Assembly: GCA_050246015.1 (NCBI GenBank)
Contig: JBFWWU010000003.1
Span: 186,001-250,000, forward strand
DNA length: 64,000 bases
DNA from: JTS-AC122 sp050246015
GTDB lineage: Bacteria; Planctomycetota; Phycisphaerae; Phycisphaerales; UBA1924
Direction of reading: 5' to 3'
Part shown: piece by piece, positions 15,211-23,137 of the stretch
Layout of the letters: each line of letters starts with the position of its first letter
Numbering within the stretch: the stretch's first letter is position 1
Notes under the pieces: model-generated
What the model was told of the DNA's origin: nothing
Databases searched by the model: none
Seen by the model: only the letters and a program-made list of their open reading frames with translations
Program-made: the position numbers and the translations under genes

Positions 15211-18098
15211 GGCGTCTCGTCCTCCTCGTCGTCCTCGACCGGGAGGTATGTGGTGCCGCAGATCCGCGCCAACAGGCCGTCCACCGGGGGCCTGGGTCCA
15301 AGGTCGGCGAACTCCTGACGGCGGATCCCGCGTATGACGGAGGCGGCGGCCTCATCGGCCGAGGCCAGATCGTCGGCGCTCAGTTTGATCACGAGATCGC
15401 CGACTTCGTTCAGGTGGCGCGGGATCCGCACGAACCCGAGTTGGATGTCTGGGGGCAGATCGAGCGACCGGACCAGGTGCCGATACAGCGGGAGTTGAAG
15501 ATCGAGCCACTCGCCGTCGGCGGTGCGGAGGGTGCGTTCGTCGGCCGCCTTGTCGGACGTCTTGTAGTCGAAGATGATGGCGGAGCCGAGGTCGTCGTTG
15601 ACGTCGATTCGGTCGATGCGTCCGCGCAGGCCCATGGGGATGCCGTCCACGACGAGTTGCCCGCCGACGCTCCCGGCCGCCGCTTGCCACTCGGTGTAGG
15701 CGATGCGCCAACCCTCCCTCGCTCGTCGAGCCTGCCAGTGCGCCAGCGCGTCGAGCCGGGCGTGCGCCTGCTGCAACTGCATCCAGATCGCGGGCATCGG
15801 GTCGTTCCCGAACCGCTGGTGCGCGGCGGCGTCGAGCGTCGCGTGGAGAAACCGTGCGACCTTCTCAGGATCATCCGAGCGTGCAGCGTCGGACCCCGCG
15901 AGTTGATGCATCACGTCGTGGACAAGCGTGCCGAAGTGCAGCGCGTCCATCTCCGCTGGGCTTGGATCCATCTCCCTGAGCCGGGCGATGTGGCGAAGGT
16001 AGAACAGGTACGGCGAGGCGAGGTAATCGCGGAAGGACGTGACGGACATGCTCGTGAGCGGGGTGTACCCGGACAGATCAAGCGGCCGAGCGATTGAGAC
16101 AGGGGCGGATCGCGACGTCGAGGTGGGGGGGACGGCGCGCCGGGCGGTTCGATCCGGGGCATGAGCCGGGCTGGTCCACCGCCGCAACCGACGCGCGATC
16201 GTCATCGGGTCGTCCGCGAGCAAGAGGGGGCTGGGCAGTCGCGCCTCGTGCCGGGCGCCCCGTTTCGCACAGACAAACACGGCGTCCGGGCGCATGCGCA
16301 CGAGTGCGCTCATGATCCAGGCATCGCGGGCGCGGCGGGATTCCCGCGTCGGCAGTCCCAGACGCCCGCGCAGTGAGTTCGGCAGCAGCGGCTCCGCGCT
16401 CGAAGGGGCCGGGATGACGTCGTTGTTCATGCCCGTGACGATCAGCACCGGGGCATCGTCCATCGCCAGTTCGAGCCAACCCAGCAACTCGATTGCAGAC
16501 TCCTGTCCGTCATCGGGCACGGCGAGTTCCGCGACGCGCGCCAGCACGAAGTCGATCGCGCTCTCAGGAGTCCCGCCGAGTCCCGGCGTGATGCGGCGCG
16601 CGGCCTGCGCCAACTCGGTGATGGCGTCGCTCAGCAGGTTCGCGGCGTCCACCGCCCATGAAGTTGGGCGGCCCACGAGGGCGCCGCCGTACAGCCGCCG
16701 CAGCGCTTCGGCGACAGTGTCCAGCACCGAGCCGAGCGGAATGTGACCGGGCGTGGCATAAGGATCAGTTGGCAGCGTCTCGCCCAGAAGATACCGGACG
16801 GCCTCATGGACCGCCGCGAGAGTCTCACCCTCTCGCGGATCGGAGGTGTTCCAGGCGCCATCGACCCGCCAGTGCACATGCTGGGCGTGGTATTCGTCCA
16901 GCACGTTCATCCACTCATCGAGCGCCGAGCGAGGACGCACGCGTTGATCAATGAACGCGGACACCTGCGTGTGCCGGATCAGCGCGGCGAAGCCTTCGAA
17001 CGTTCGGGTTGCGATGAAGTCGCGGGCCGCAACCAGGAAGGCGTGCGGCGACGTGGAGGCGAGGGGCCGACCCGCGGCCAGGCGCAGCCGCGGGACCTCG
17101 CTCGACGACGATTCCATCTCGCGAGCGGCGCGGAGCAGGAGCGCTTCGGCGACGTTCGGATCGGGCACGCCGATCGCGACCTGATCCGCCGCGCGACCGC
17201 CGGCGCGCGACGTGATCTCGGCAAGCGTCCGATCGGCCTGCTCCTGGATCGTCTGAGTTGTGAGAATCCGTGAATCGTCGATCGGGATGGGGCGTGTGGT
17301 CCACCACTCGGGGAGGACGCGCCCGCAGTCGTCAAAGCCGGGGGAGGAGTCCGGCGGGGCGAACACGACGATCTCGGTGTGCTCGGCCAGTGACCCGAGC
17401 AGCCGGCACGCATCGGTCGTCAACTCGACGACACCCGCGACGATGATGCGCGGGGGGTGATGGTCTTCACCGTGTTCGCCGCGGAGCGAGTCCGCGACGT
17501 GCGCTCGCCATGACGCCCGGTCGTGCAGACCGGCCTTCGACAAGGTCTGCATGAACAGCGACTCGGCCTGCGCGACAGCGTCCCATCGGGCGGCTTCCTC
17601 GTCGCCGGCGACATCCGCCACCTGGCGCGGCATGTCCGAGAGGCATCTACCGGCGCTCACCAGGTCCTGACGCGCTTGACCGATGAGGTCGGCCAGCGCG
17701 CTCCATCGATGAATCTCGTGCCCGTCCGGGGCGAGCCGGACGAGCGCGGCGCGGCTCGATTCGGGGAGTTCCCGAAGCGCCGCGATCCAGGCCAGGTGCT
17801 CGTCGGTGGAGGATGCCGCGCGAAGCGCTACCGATCCGCCGACGACGCTCCACAGATTCTCGGGCGTTGTGATCCTCGGCGGGAGCAGCCCGCCCCCGGG
17901 GCACGATCCCAGGAGCAGTTCGATCAATCGCCGTCCGGCGCGGCGTCCCGGAAGCACGACCACGCACGATGACAAGTCCACAACCCCGGGAGCGAAGTGG
18001 CTGCACGGCTGCGCGACATAGTGATGCAGAAGATGGTCTCGCAGCAAGGCAAGCAGCGGACGATCCCAGCCAAGAAATGTGCGCTTCAGTCGGCCCAT
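15207..18098 (-). CDS. addB: AddB-like PD-(D/E)XK nuclease with inactive-helicase scaffold
   Basis: Predicted second subunit of the AddAB recombination nuclease. The protein (963 aa from ATG 18098) begins RTFLGWDRPLLALLRDHL, has VVVLPGRRAGRRLIELLLG where AddB proteins carry a helicase-like fold, the phrase APVLIVTGMNNDVIPAPS in the middle, and a C-terminal nuclease with FRDYLASPYLFYLRHI, ALHFGTLVHDVMHQL, GLRGRIDRIDV and IIFDYKTSDKA. Its stop overlaps the addA start in ATGA. The frame is open to GTG 18170, but that would overlap the upstream gene by 29 bases, so ATG 18098 is preferred with moderate certainty. Cysteines for the iron-sulfur cluster of Bacillus AddB were not identified. It lies in one run with xdhC and the MobA-like gene. 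Confidence 0.85.
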   Translation of the reverse strand: MGRLKRTFLGWDRPLLALLRDHLLHHYVAQPCSHFAPGVVDLSSCVVVLPGRRAGRRLIELLLGSCPGGGLLPPRITTPENLWSVVGGSVALRAASSTDEHLAWIAALRELPESSRAALVRLAPDGHEIHRWSALADLIGQARQDLVSAGRCLSDMPRQVADVAGDEEAARWDAVAQAESLFMQTLSKAGLHDRASWRAHVADSLRGEHGEDHHPPRIIVAGVVELTTDACRLLGSLAEHTEIVVFAPPDSSPGFDDCGRVLPEWWTTRPIPIDDSRILTTQTIQEQADRTLAEITSRAGGRAADQVAIGVPDPNVAEALLLRAAREMESSSSEVPRLRLAAGRPLASTSPHAFLVAARDFIATRTFEGFAALIRHTQVSAFIDQRVRPRSALDEWMNVLDEYHAQHVHWRVDGAWNTSDPREGETLAAVHEAVRYLLGETLPTDPYATPGHIPLGSVLDTVAEALRRLYGGALVGRPTSWAVDAANLLSDAITELAQAARRITPGLGGTPESAIDFVLARVAELAVPDDGQESAIELLGWLELAMDDAPVLIVTGMNNDVIPAPSSAEPLLPNSLRGRLGLPTRESRRARDAWIMSALVRMRPDAVFVCAKRGARHEARLPSPLLLADDPMTIARRLRRWTSPAHAPDRTARRAVPPTSTSRSAPVSIARPLDLSGYTPLTSMSVTSFRDYLASPYLFYLRHIARLREMDPSPAEMDALHFGTLVHDVMHQLAGSDAARSDDPEKVARFLHATLDAAAHQRFGNDPMPAIWMQLQQAHARLDALAHWQARRAREGWRIAYTEWQAAAGSVGGQLVVDGIPMGLRGRIDRIDVNDDLGSAIIFDYKTSDKAADERTLRTADGEWLDLQLPLYRHLVRSLDLPPDIQLGFVRIPRHLNEVGDLVIKLSADDLASADEAAASVIRGIRRQEFADLGPRPPVDGLLARICGTTYLPVEDDEEDETP

Positions 18099-18141
18099 GC
18101 GAGCGTCCGGTGTCGGCTGGTCGTTCACGCCGCCGCGTGGC

Positions 18142-18894
18142 TCACTGTACCCGATCAGCCACGTTCGCACGCGCCCACGATGCCACGTCAGCCGGAGTGT
18201 TCAAGTTGGTGATGACGGATCGGTCCGTCACCGGGCACTCGATGCGGTCGGGCTCGATGAGTTGGTCCAGCCGCAGGCGATCGAGAGCGGCCGAAAGCCC
18301 CGAGGCGGCACCGGAGCGCACGGCATCGGCAAAGCGTGTCCGGATCCACGCCCCCGGAAGAAACACCGGGTGCCCGCGCCGGGAGGATGCGGCGCCGTCG
18401 GCACAGGTCGGCACGACCGGCGCTTGCTCGCCGGTCGCTCGCAGCGCGCCCCACACACGGGGTTCCGCGGCGGGAACATCGACGGGGAGAAGAAACACGC
18501 CCCGCGCCCGGCTGGTCAGGGCGGTCGCTAACGCCGCGAGGTCCCGCCCGGCCGGATCCAACTCCTGACCGAGCGCCGCGCTGATTCCGCGCAGCACGCT
18601 GTCGAACATCGGCTGACCGGGCTCGACGATGACGAATCGAATGTCGTCTCTCGCCGTCGCCAGCATGGCGTCGCGCACGTCGGACGTGACGACCCAGAAC
18701 AACTCGCCGCCCAGTGGCCGAAGGCGCTCGTGCTGCACGCGCCACCACGGGCGGACGGCTGGGCGTGGCGGCTCATTTGAACGCAACGCGCGCGCGGCCT
18801 CAGAGGGCACGCTCATGAGCGCCTTGGGGCCGCCCATCCGCGTGCCTCGACCGGCGGCGAGCACCACGATGGCGCACTCATTGCACGGGCGCAC
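18142..18894 (-). CDS. MobA-like nucleotidyltransferase (molybdenum cofactor cytidylyltransferase group)
   Basis: Predicted NTP transferase that would attach a nucleotide to a cofactor such as molybdopterin, as MocA or MobA do. The 250-aa protein has the nucleotide-binding start AIVVLAAGRGTRMGGPKALM (about residues 8-27), FLLPVDVPAAEP holding the metal-binding Asp, RRGHPVFLPG and VITNLNTPADV at the end, all typical of this group. The GTG start at 18894 has GGAGG about nine bases upstream and overlaps the xdhC stop region; the longer open frame to 19128 lies inside xdhC and is rejected. Following xdhC fits molybdenum-hydroxylase maturation, but no hydrolase or dehydrogenase subunit is in the window. 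The middle region (35-75) is somewhat expanded. Confidence 0.85.
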   Translation of the reverse strand: MRPCNECAIVVLAAGRGTRMGGPKALMSVPSEAARALRSNEPPRPAVRPWWRVQHERLRPLGGELFWVVTSDVRDAMLATARDDIRFVIVEPGQPMFDSVLRGISAALGQELDPAGRDLAALATALTSRARGVFLLPVDVPAAEPRVWGALRATGEQAPVVPTCADGAASSRRGHPVFLPGAWIRTRFADAVRSGAASGLSAALDRLRLDQLIEPDRIECPVTDRSVITNLNTPADVASWARANVADRVQ

Positions 18895-19843
18895 GTTCGC
18901 GAACCTCCAGCAGCAACTTCGCGGCCATCGAGATCGCCACGAGGCGCGGCGCCTTCCCGGTGTCGCCGACGCCGATCGGACACTGCACCTGCTGCACCAG
19001 CGATTCGTCAATCCCGGACGCGACGAGCCGCCCGAACAGGCACCCCCGCTTGCTCTTGCTGCCGATGAGCCCGACGAAGGCGGGAACGTCGGTCGCTCCG
19101 GTCGTCGCGCCGCCGCGGCCGCGTTCAATCGGCGCCCGGCGAAGAATCGACTGCAAGAGTTCGAAATCCGTATCGTGCGAACAGGTCATGATGCACGCGA
19201 GGGACTCGCCAGGGTGGCGGCACAGGTCGCGCACGCCCTCGTCCCAGTCGAGCAGCCGACGGCAATGCGGGAATCGCTCCGCGGAGTTCCACGACGGACG
19301 ATCATCGACGATGGTAACGCAGAGCGGCGAGTCGGATCCCGGGCCGAGCAGATCGGCGAGTTCCTTGGCGACGTGCCCCGCGCCGAAGATGAACAGTCGC
19401 CGGCTGGCGCCGTGGTACTCGAAGAAGACGTCCATGACCCCGCCGCAGCACTGGTCGGCATCGGCGCCCAGGACATAGTGCTCCATCCCGCAGGATCGAT
19501 GATTCAGGTGCCGCTCGGCGGCGTCGATCACCATCTGCTCGAACTGACCGCCACCGACGGTGCCGATCAGCGACTCAGCCGCGGCATGATCACGACTCGG
19601 CTGGACCGATGCGACGGCGGCGCTGGAGGCGCCGACCCGGCGACCGGATGCCGCGCCGTTGACCACCGCCGGTGTTGCCGCGAGCCGATCGGCCGCCGGC
19701 GCGCCGAGCGGGCGCCAGATCATCTTCGCGCCGGCATCGCGGGGGGTGCTCCCCTTGGTCGCGATGACGGTGATCAGGACAAAGGGCGTACCCTCGCGGG
19801 TCAGGCGCGCCGCCGCCTCGAAGATCTCATGCGATTCGCTCAC
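18878..19843 (-). CDS. xdhC: XdhC/CoxI family molybdoenzyme maturation protein
   Basis: XdhC proteins deliver sulfurated molybdenum cofactor to xanthine dehydrogenase-like enzymes. The 321-aa product has the N-terminal XdhC/CoxI domain (VLITVIATKGSTPRDAGAKM, IGTVGGGQFE, LGADADQCCGGVMDVFFE) and a C-terminal Rossmann domain (LFIFGAGHVAKELADLL, VTIVDDRPSW, FVGLIGSKSKRG, CPIGVGDTGKAPRLVAISMAA). An insertion of about 40 residues rich in Ala (about 62-100) separates two N-terminal motifs. GTG 19843 is taken as the start; a TTG at 19873 is possible. TACGAT ends five bases before the GTG, so the transcript might be leaderless. It overlaps the following nucleotidyltransferase gene. Confidence 0.9.
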   Translation of the reverse strand: MSESHEIFEAAARLTREGTPFVLITVIATKGSTPRDAGAKMIWRPLGAPAADRLAATPAVVNGAASGRRVGASSAAVASVQPSRDHAAAESLIGTVGGGQFEQMVIDAAERHLNHRSCGMEHYVLGADADQCCGGVMDVFFEYHGASRRLFIFGAGHVAKELADLLGPGSDSPLCVTIVDDRPSWNSAERFPHCRRLLDWDEGVRDLCRHPGESLACIMTCSHDTDFELLQSILRRAPIERGRGGATTGATDVPAFVGLIGSKSKRGCLFGRLVASGIDESLVQQVQCPIGVGDTGKAPRLVAISMAAKLLLEVRERAPVQ

Positions 19844-20161
19844 GATGGATCGTAACCACACGCGCGTGAACAACTGAAACCGGCGATCATCACTTGTTCG
19901 TCATGTGTGAGGAGTCTTCGCGGGCCGAGGGACTCGCCGTGATCGCTGCACGACCCCGGTAGAGTTGACTCTCGACGGTTCGCCCCCAACGATTCGGCCC
20001 TGCCTTGGACTGGCCCTTGGGCGCGTGCCTCCACGCGTCAGGGTTAAAGAAGCCGAACTGGTCGGCTCCCTCTTTGGGGCAAGAACAATGACGCGCCGGC
20101 GGGCACATCGCGGCCCGCGTGCGTCGGCTCGGCAAGCGCCGGGCAGCATCAGAGGTTTTCC
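19844..20161 (+). promoter_or_regulatory. intergenic control region of xdhC and rplL
   Basis: This 318-base gap holds no convincing gene. For rplL, TTGACT (19965-19970) lies 17 bases before AACGAT (19988-19993), a possible promoter. Downstream, AAAGA/TCTTT and GCCGA/TCGGC (20046-20075) could fold into a leader stem about 85 bases before the rplL ATG. AGAGG precedes that ATG. I found no tRNA-like fold. Confidence 0.4.
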
Positions 20162-20542
20162 ATGTCTGCTATTGCTGAACTCGGTGACAAACTCGCCGGA
20201 CTGTCCCTCAAGGACGCGGTCGAACTGGGCAAGTACCTCAAGGACACCTACGGGATCGAAGCCGCCGCGGGCGGCGCGGTCGTGATGGCGGCCGGGGGCG
20301 GCGGGGCGGCGGCGCCGGCGGCCGAGGAGAAGTCCTCGTTCGACGTCGTGCTCAAGGCCAGCGGCGACAAGAAGATCGGCGTCATCAAGGTCGTGCGCGA
20401 AGCCACCGGCCTTGGGCTGAAGGAAGCCAAGGACCTGGTGGACGGCGCTCCCAAGCCCATCAAGCAGGGCCTGAGCAAGGAAGACGCCGAGGCGCTCAAG
20501 AAGAAACTCGAGGCCGAGGGCGCGACCGTCGAACTCGCCTGA
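20162..20542 (+). CDS. rplL: 50S ribosomal protein bL12 (L7/L12)
   Basis: bL12 forms the ribosomal stalk that recruits translation factors. The 126-aa protein has the N-terminal dimerisation part (LGDKLAGLSLKDAVELGKYL), an Ala/Gly hinge (about residues 45-58) and the conserved C-terminal domain: FDVVLKASGDKKIGVIKVVR, TGLGLKEAKDLVDGAPKPIK, KEDAEALKKKLEAEGATVEL. Length is normal. In most bacteria rplJ lies directly upstream and rpoB downstream; here rplL stands alone, with a 318-base gap before it and a terminator 26 bases after. It is therefore likely transcribed from its own promoter, and the stalk base protein bL10 must be encoded elsewhere. Confidence 0.97.
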   Translation: MSAIAELGDKLAGLSLKDAVELGKYLKDTYGIEAAAGGAVVMAAGGGGAAAPAAEEKSSFDVVLKASGDKKIGVIKVVREATGLGLKEAKDLVDGAPKPIKQGLSKEDAEALKKKLEAEGATVELA

Positions 20543-20567
20543 GACCACGCGAAACCCGTCTTGGAAC

Positions 20568-20593
20568 AAGCCCCGTTCACCCGGGGCTTTTTT
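20568..20593. terminator. terminator between rplL and the trehalose-phosphatase fusion gene
   Basis: AAGCCCCG (20568-20575) and CGGGGCTT (20582-20589) form an 8-bp stem with a six-base loop, followed by TTTT. It terminates rplL; the T-run abuts the stop codon of the converging gene at 20593-20595, so read from the other strand it may slow that transcript too. Confidence 0.9.
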
Positions 20594-23136
20594 CATGCCC
20601 TGGCGCTCGCCGCGCCCTGCCCGGGCGAGAGCACCACCGCCGAGTTGATCAGGGCGGCGTGTGAATACGCCTGCGGCAGGTTGCCCAGCCCGGTCTGCTC
20701 CGCCGGGCACCATTGCTCGGTCATGACACCGGTATGACCAATCGACCTGCACAGCGCGTCGAAGAGTTCCAGCGCCTGCCCATGCCGCCCGATTCGTACG
20801 AGCGACTCGATGAGCCACGAGGTGCACAGGTGGAAGCCGCCCTCGGTTCCCGAGAGGCCGTCTTCGTACCGGTAGCGATAGACGGTGCCTCCCTCTTGCA
20901 GTTCCCGCTGCACGAGATCGACCGTGCGGACAAAGCGGGGGTCGTCGGGTTCGATCAGCCCGCTCAGGCCGATGGCGAGCACGGCGGCATCCGCTTCGTG
21001 CAGGTCGTATGCGGCGACGAAGGCCTCGCGCTGGCGAGAGTACCCGTGTTCGAGCACGTCTTCGCGGATGCGGTCCCGCAGCGACTCCCACGCCTGGCGC
21101 CGCACCCCGACGAACTGGTCGGCGACTTTCGTCGCGCGGTCCAGCGCGAGCCAGCACATGACCTTGGAGTGCACGTGATGCCGGCGCTCGGTGCGTACTT
21201 CCCAGATCCCGTGGTCCGGTTCGTGCCAACTGCGTTCCACGGCGGTCGCCATGGCCTCGACGAGCCGCCAGTGATCCGGCGAAATCGCGGCGCCGGCGTC
21301 GGCGAGCATGTGCACCAGATCCACCACCGGCCCAAACACGTCGAGTTGCACCTGCTGGGCGGCGGCGTTGCCGATCCGCACCGGTCGGCTGTCGCGATAC
21401 CCCGGCAGGTGAGAGAGTTCGGCTTCAGGGCCGAGTTCTTCGCCCGTCACGGTGTAGATCGGCCGAAGCCGCTCCGGTCCGCTGCATCGATCGACAATGC
21501 CCAGCAGCCAATCCAAGTATCGCATCGCGGTCCCGGTGTTGCCCAGGCGGGCGAGCGCCATCGAGGCGACCGCCGCATCGCGAGGCCAGCAGAACCGGTA
21601 GTCCCAGTTCCGCACCCCGCCGGCATTCTCGGGCAGGCTCGTCGTTCCCGCCGCCAGGATCGCACCCGTCGGACCGTAGACCAGCGAGCGCAGCATGAGC
21701 GCGCTGCGCCGGCACAGTGTCGTCGCGATCGGGGGCAGCCGCAGCGATCCGGACCACCCGCTCCAGACCCGGTCGGTCAGCGCGCGGCGCTGCGGCTCCG
21801 GGAGGCGCGACTCCGTCAGCGAACGAGTCCCGACCCGCAGTTCCATGATCAGCGGCGCCGACCCGTCCAGCCTGACATGGGCCTCGGCGGTCTGACCGGT
21901 GGAATGCTGCACGAGGCACCACGGCAGGCCCGGAGCGTACAGCGCCATCGGATCGGCGATCCCCTCGATCAGGAGCCCGCCCTCGACCGGAACCAGTCGG
22001 GTCTTGACGCGACCGAAGTCCAGCCGCGGCGCCAGGACGATCTTCACCGCGCCCCGCCCTTCGACCACCCGGACCAGGTCGGTCCGGCCCGCGCGCTGGA
22101 AGGAGCGTCCGCCCGAGGCGTCGAGGTAGTCGGTCACACGGATGTTCCGCCAGGAGGTTTCGAGGATGAAGGAGTCGCCCAGGTACCGTTGACCGGTGGG
22201 CGGGCCGCCGTCGGAGGGCATGATGGACCAGTACCCGACCTGATCGCCGCCGAGCAAGGAGGCGAAGACCGCGCTGCTGTCGATGCGCGGGGCGCACATC
22301 CAGCGGATCGTGGCGCCGGGGCCAACGACAGCGAGCGTCCGCTGATCGGAGAGGATCGAGTGCCGCTGCAGTGCCGGCAGCGAGACCGCCTTGAGCCAGG
22401 CTTCGCGCTGCGAGATGATGTCCTGAACGATCGCGTGCCCCTCTTCGATGGTCCGCACGCAGGAGTCCGCCGCGCTGGGCGGCTCGCCGATCTTGACGGC
22501 AATATCGCAGTCGCGGGCCGCACGGAACGCGTCCTCATCGGTGACGTCATCTCCCAGGTACAGCGCGCCCGTGGCGGCGGTCGCGCTGATGAGTTTCCGC
22601 AAGGCCCGTCCCTTGTCGGCATCGACCGCGAGCAGTTCCACCACCTTCTTCCCCTTGCGGACGTGCAGCCCGCCCGGCTTGGCGACGGTCGTCACGATGT
22701 CGTCGATGATCGGCCGGGCGACCTCGGGTGCCACGGCTCGGTAGTGCACCGCGATGCTCGCGGGCTTGCGCTCGTGGATGAACCCGCTGGATTCCGGCGC
22801 CATGTCATGCAGGACGCCCCCGATCGCTTCCAGCAGCATCGCGACGTCATCGGGAAGGTGCTCGCGATGCGGGCCGGAGATCTCGGCGCCGTGCCCCCCC
22901 ACCAGCCAGGCTCCCTCGAGCGGCCCCAAGCGATCGCGCAGATCCCCGATGGCGCGCCCGGACACCACGGCAACGCAGGTCTGCGGCAAGGACGCCGCGC
23001 GCCGCAGCAGTTCGAGCGTGCCGGGGGCGGGACGCGCCAGTTCCGGCCGTTCGACGATCGCCGCCATCGTTCCGTCGAAATCGGTCGCGATCAGAAGCCG
23101 CGGCGTGTGGGCGAGCTTCGTGAATCGGTTCTTCAT
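20593..23136 (-). CDS. trehalose-6-phosphate phosphatase fused to a glycoside hydrolase family 15 domain
   Basis: Bifunctional protein of 847 aa. Residues 1-240 are a HAD-type trehalose phosphatase (OtsB): DFDGT with Asp19/Asp21, VVSGR, GGHGAEI, KGRALRKLI and GDDVTDEDAF. Residues 255-845 are a GH15 glucoamylase/trehalase-like domain: RTLAVVGPGATIRWMCAPRID, NWDYRFCWPRDAAV (about residue 510), GNAAAQQVQLDVFG, SKVMCWLALDRA, GTEGGFHLCTSWLIESL and EQWCPAEQTGLGN, where the catalytic Glu residues are expected. If active, one chain would dephosphorylate trehalose-6-phosphate and hydrolyse trehalose or another alpha-glucoside; it could also be a regulatory pairing. OtsA is not in the window. It starts one base after the antiporter stop, so the two form an operon. 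Confidence 0.88.
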   Translation of the reverse strand: MKNRFTKLAHTPRLLIATDFDGTMAAIVERPELARPAPGTLELLRRAASLPQTCVAVVSGRAIGDLRDRLGPLEGAWLVGGHGAEISGPHREHLPDDVAMLLEAIGGVLHDMAPESSGFIHERKPASIAVHYRAVAPEVARPIIDDIVTTVAKPGGLHVRKGKKVVELLAVDADKGRALRKLISATAATGALYLGDDVTDEDAFRAARDCDIAVKIGEPPSAADSCVRTIEEGHAIVQDIISQREAWLKAVSLPALQRHSILSDQRTLAVVGPGATIRWMCAPRIDSSAVFASLLGGDQVGYWSIMPSDGGPPTGQRYLGDSFILETSWRNIRVTDYLDASGGRSFQRAGRTDLVRVVEGRGAVKIVLAPRLDFGRVKTRLVPVEGGLLIEGIADPMALYAPGLPWCLVQHSTGQTAEAHVRLDGSAPLIMELRVGTRSLTESRLPEPQRRALTDRVWSGWSGSLRLPPIATTLCRRSALMLRSLVYGPTGAILAAGTTSLPENAGGVRNWDYRFCWPRDAAVASMALARLGNTGTAMRYLDWLLGIVDRCSGPERLRPIYTVTGEELGPEAELSHLPGYRDSRPVRIGNAAAQQVQLDVFGPVVDLVHMLADAGAAISPDHWRLVEAMATAVERSWHEPDHGIWEVRTERRHHVHSKVMCWLALDRATKVADQFVGVRRQAWESLRDRIREDVLEHGYSRQREAFVAAYDLHEADAAVLAIGLSGLIEPDDPRFVRTVDLVQRELQEGGTVYRYRYEDGLSGTEGGFHLCTSWLIESLVRIGRHGQALELFDALCRSIGHTGVMTEQWCPAEQTGLGNLPQAYSHAALINSAVVLSPGQGAASARA

Positions 23137-23137
23137 C

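Noticed and set aside
19844..20161. tRNA gene in the gap before rplL (GGTTCG segment)
   Set aside because: The T-loop position that must be A is C, and no acceptor or anticodon arms can be formed.
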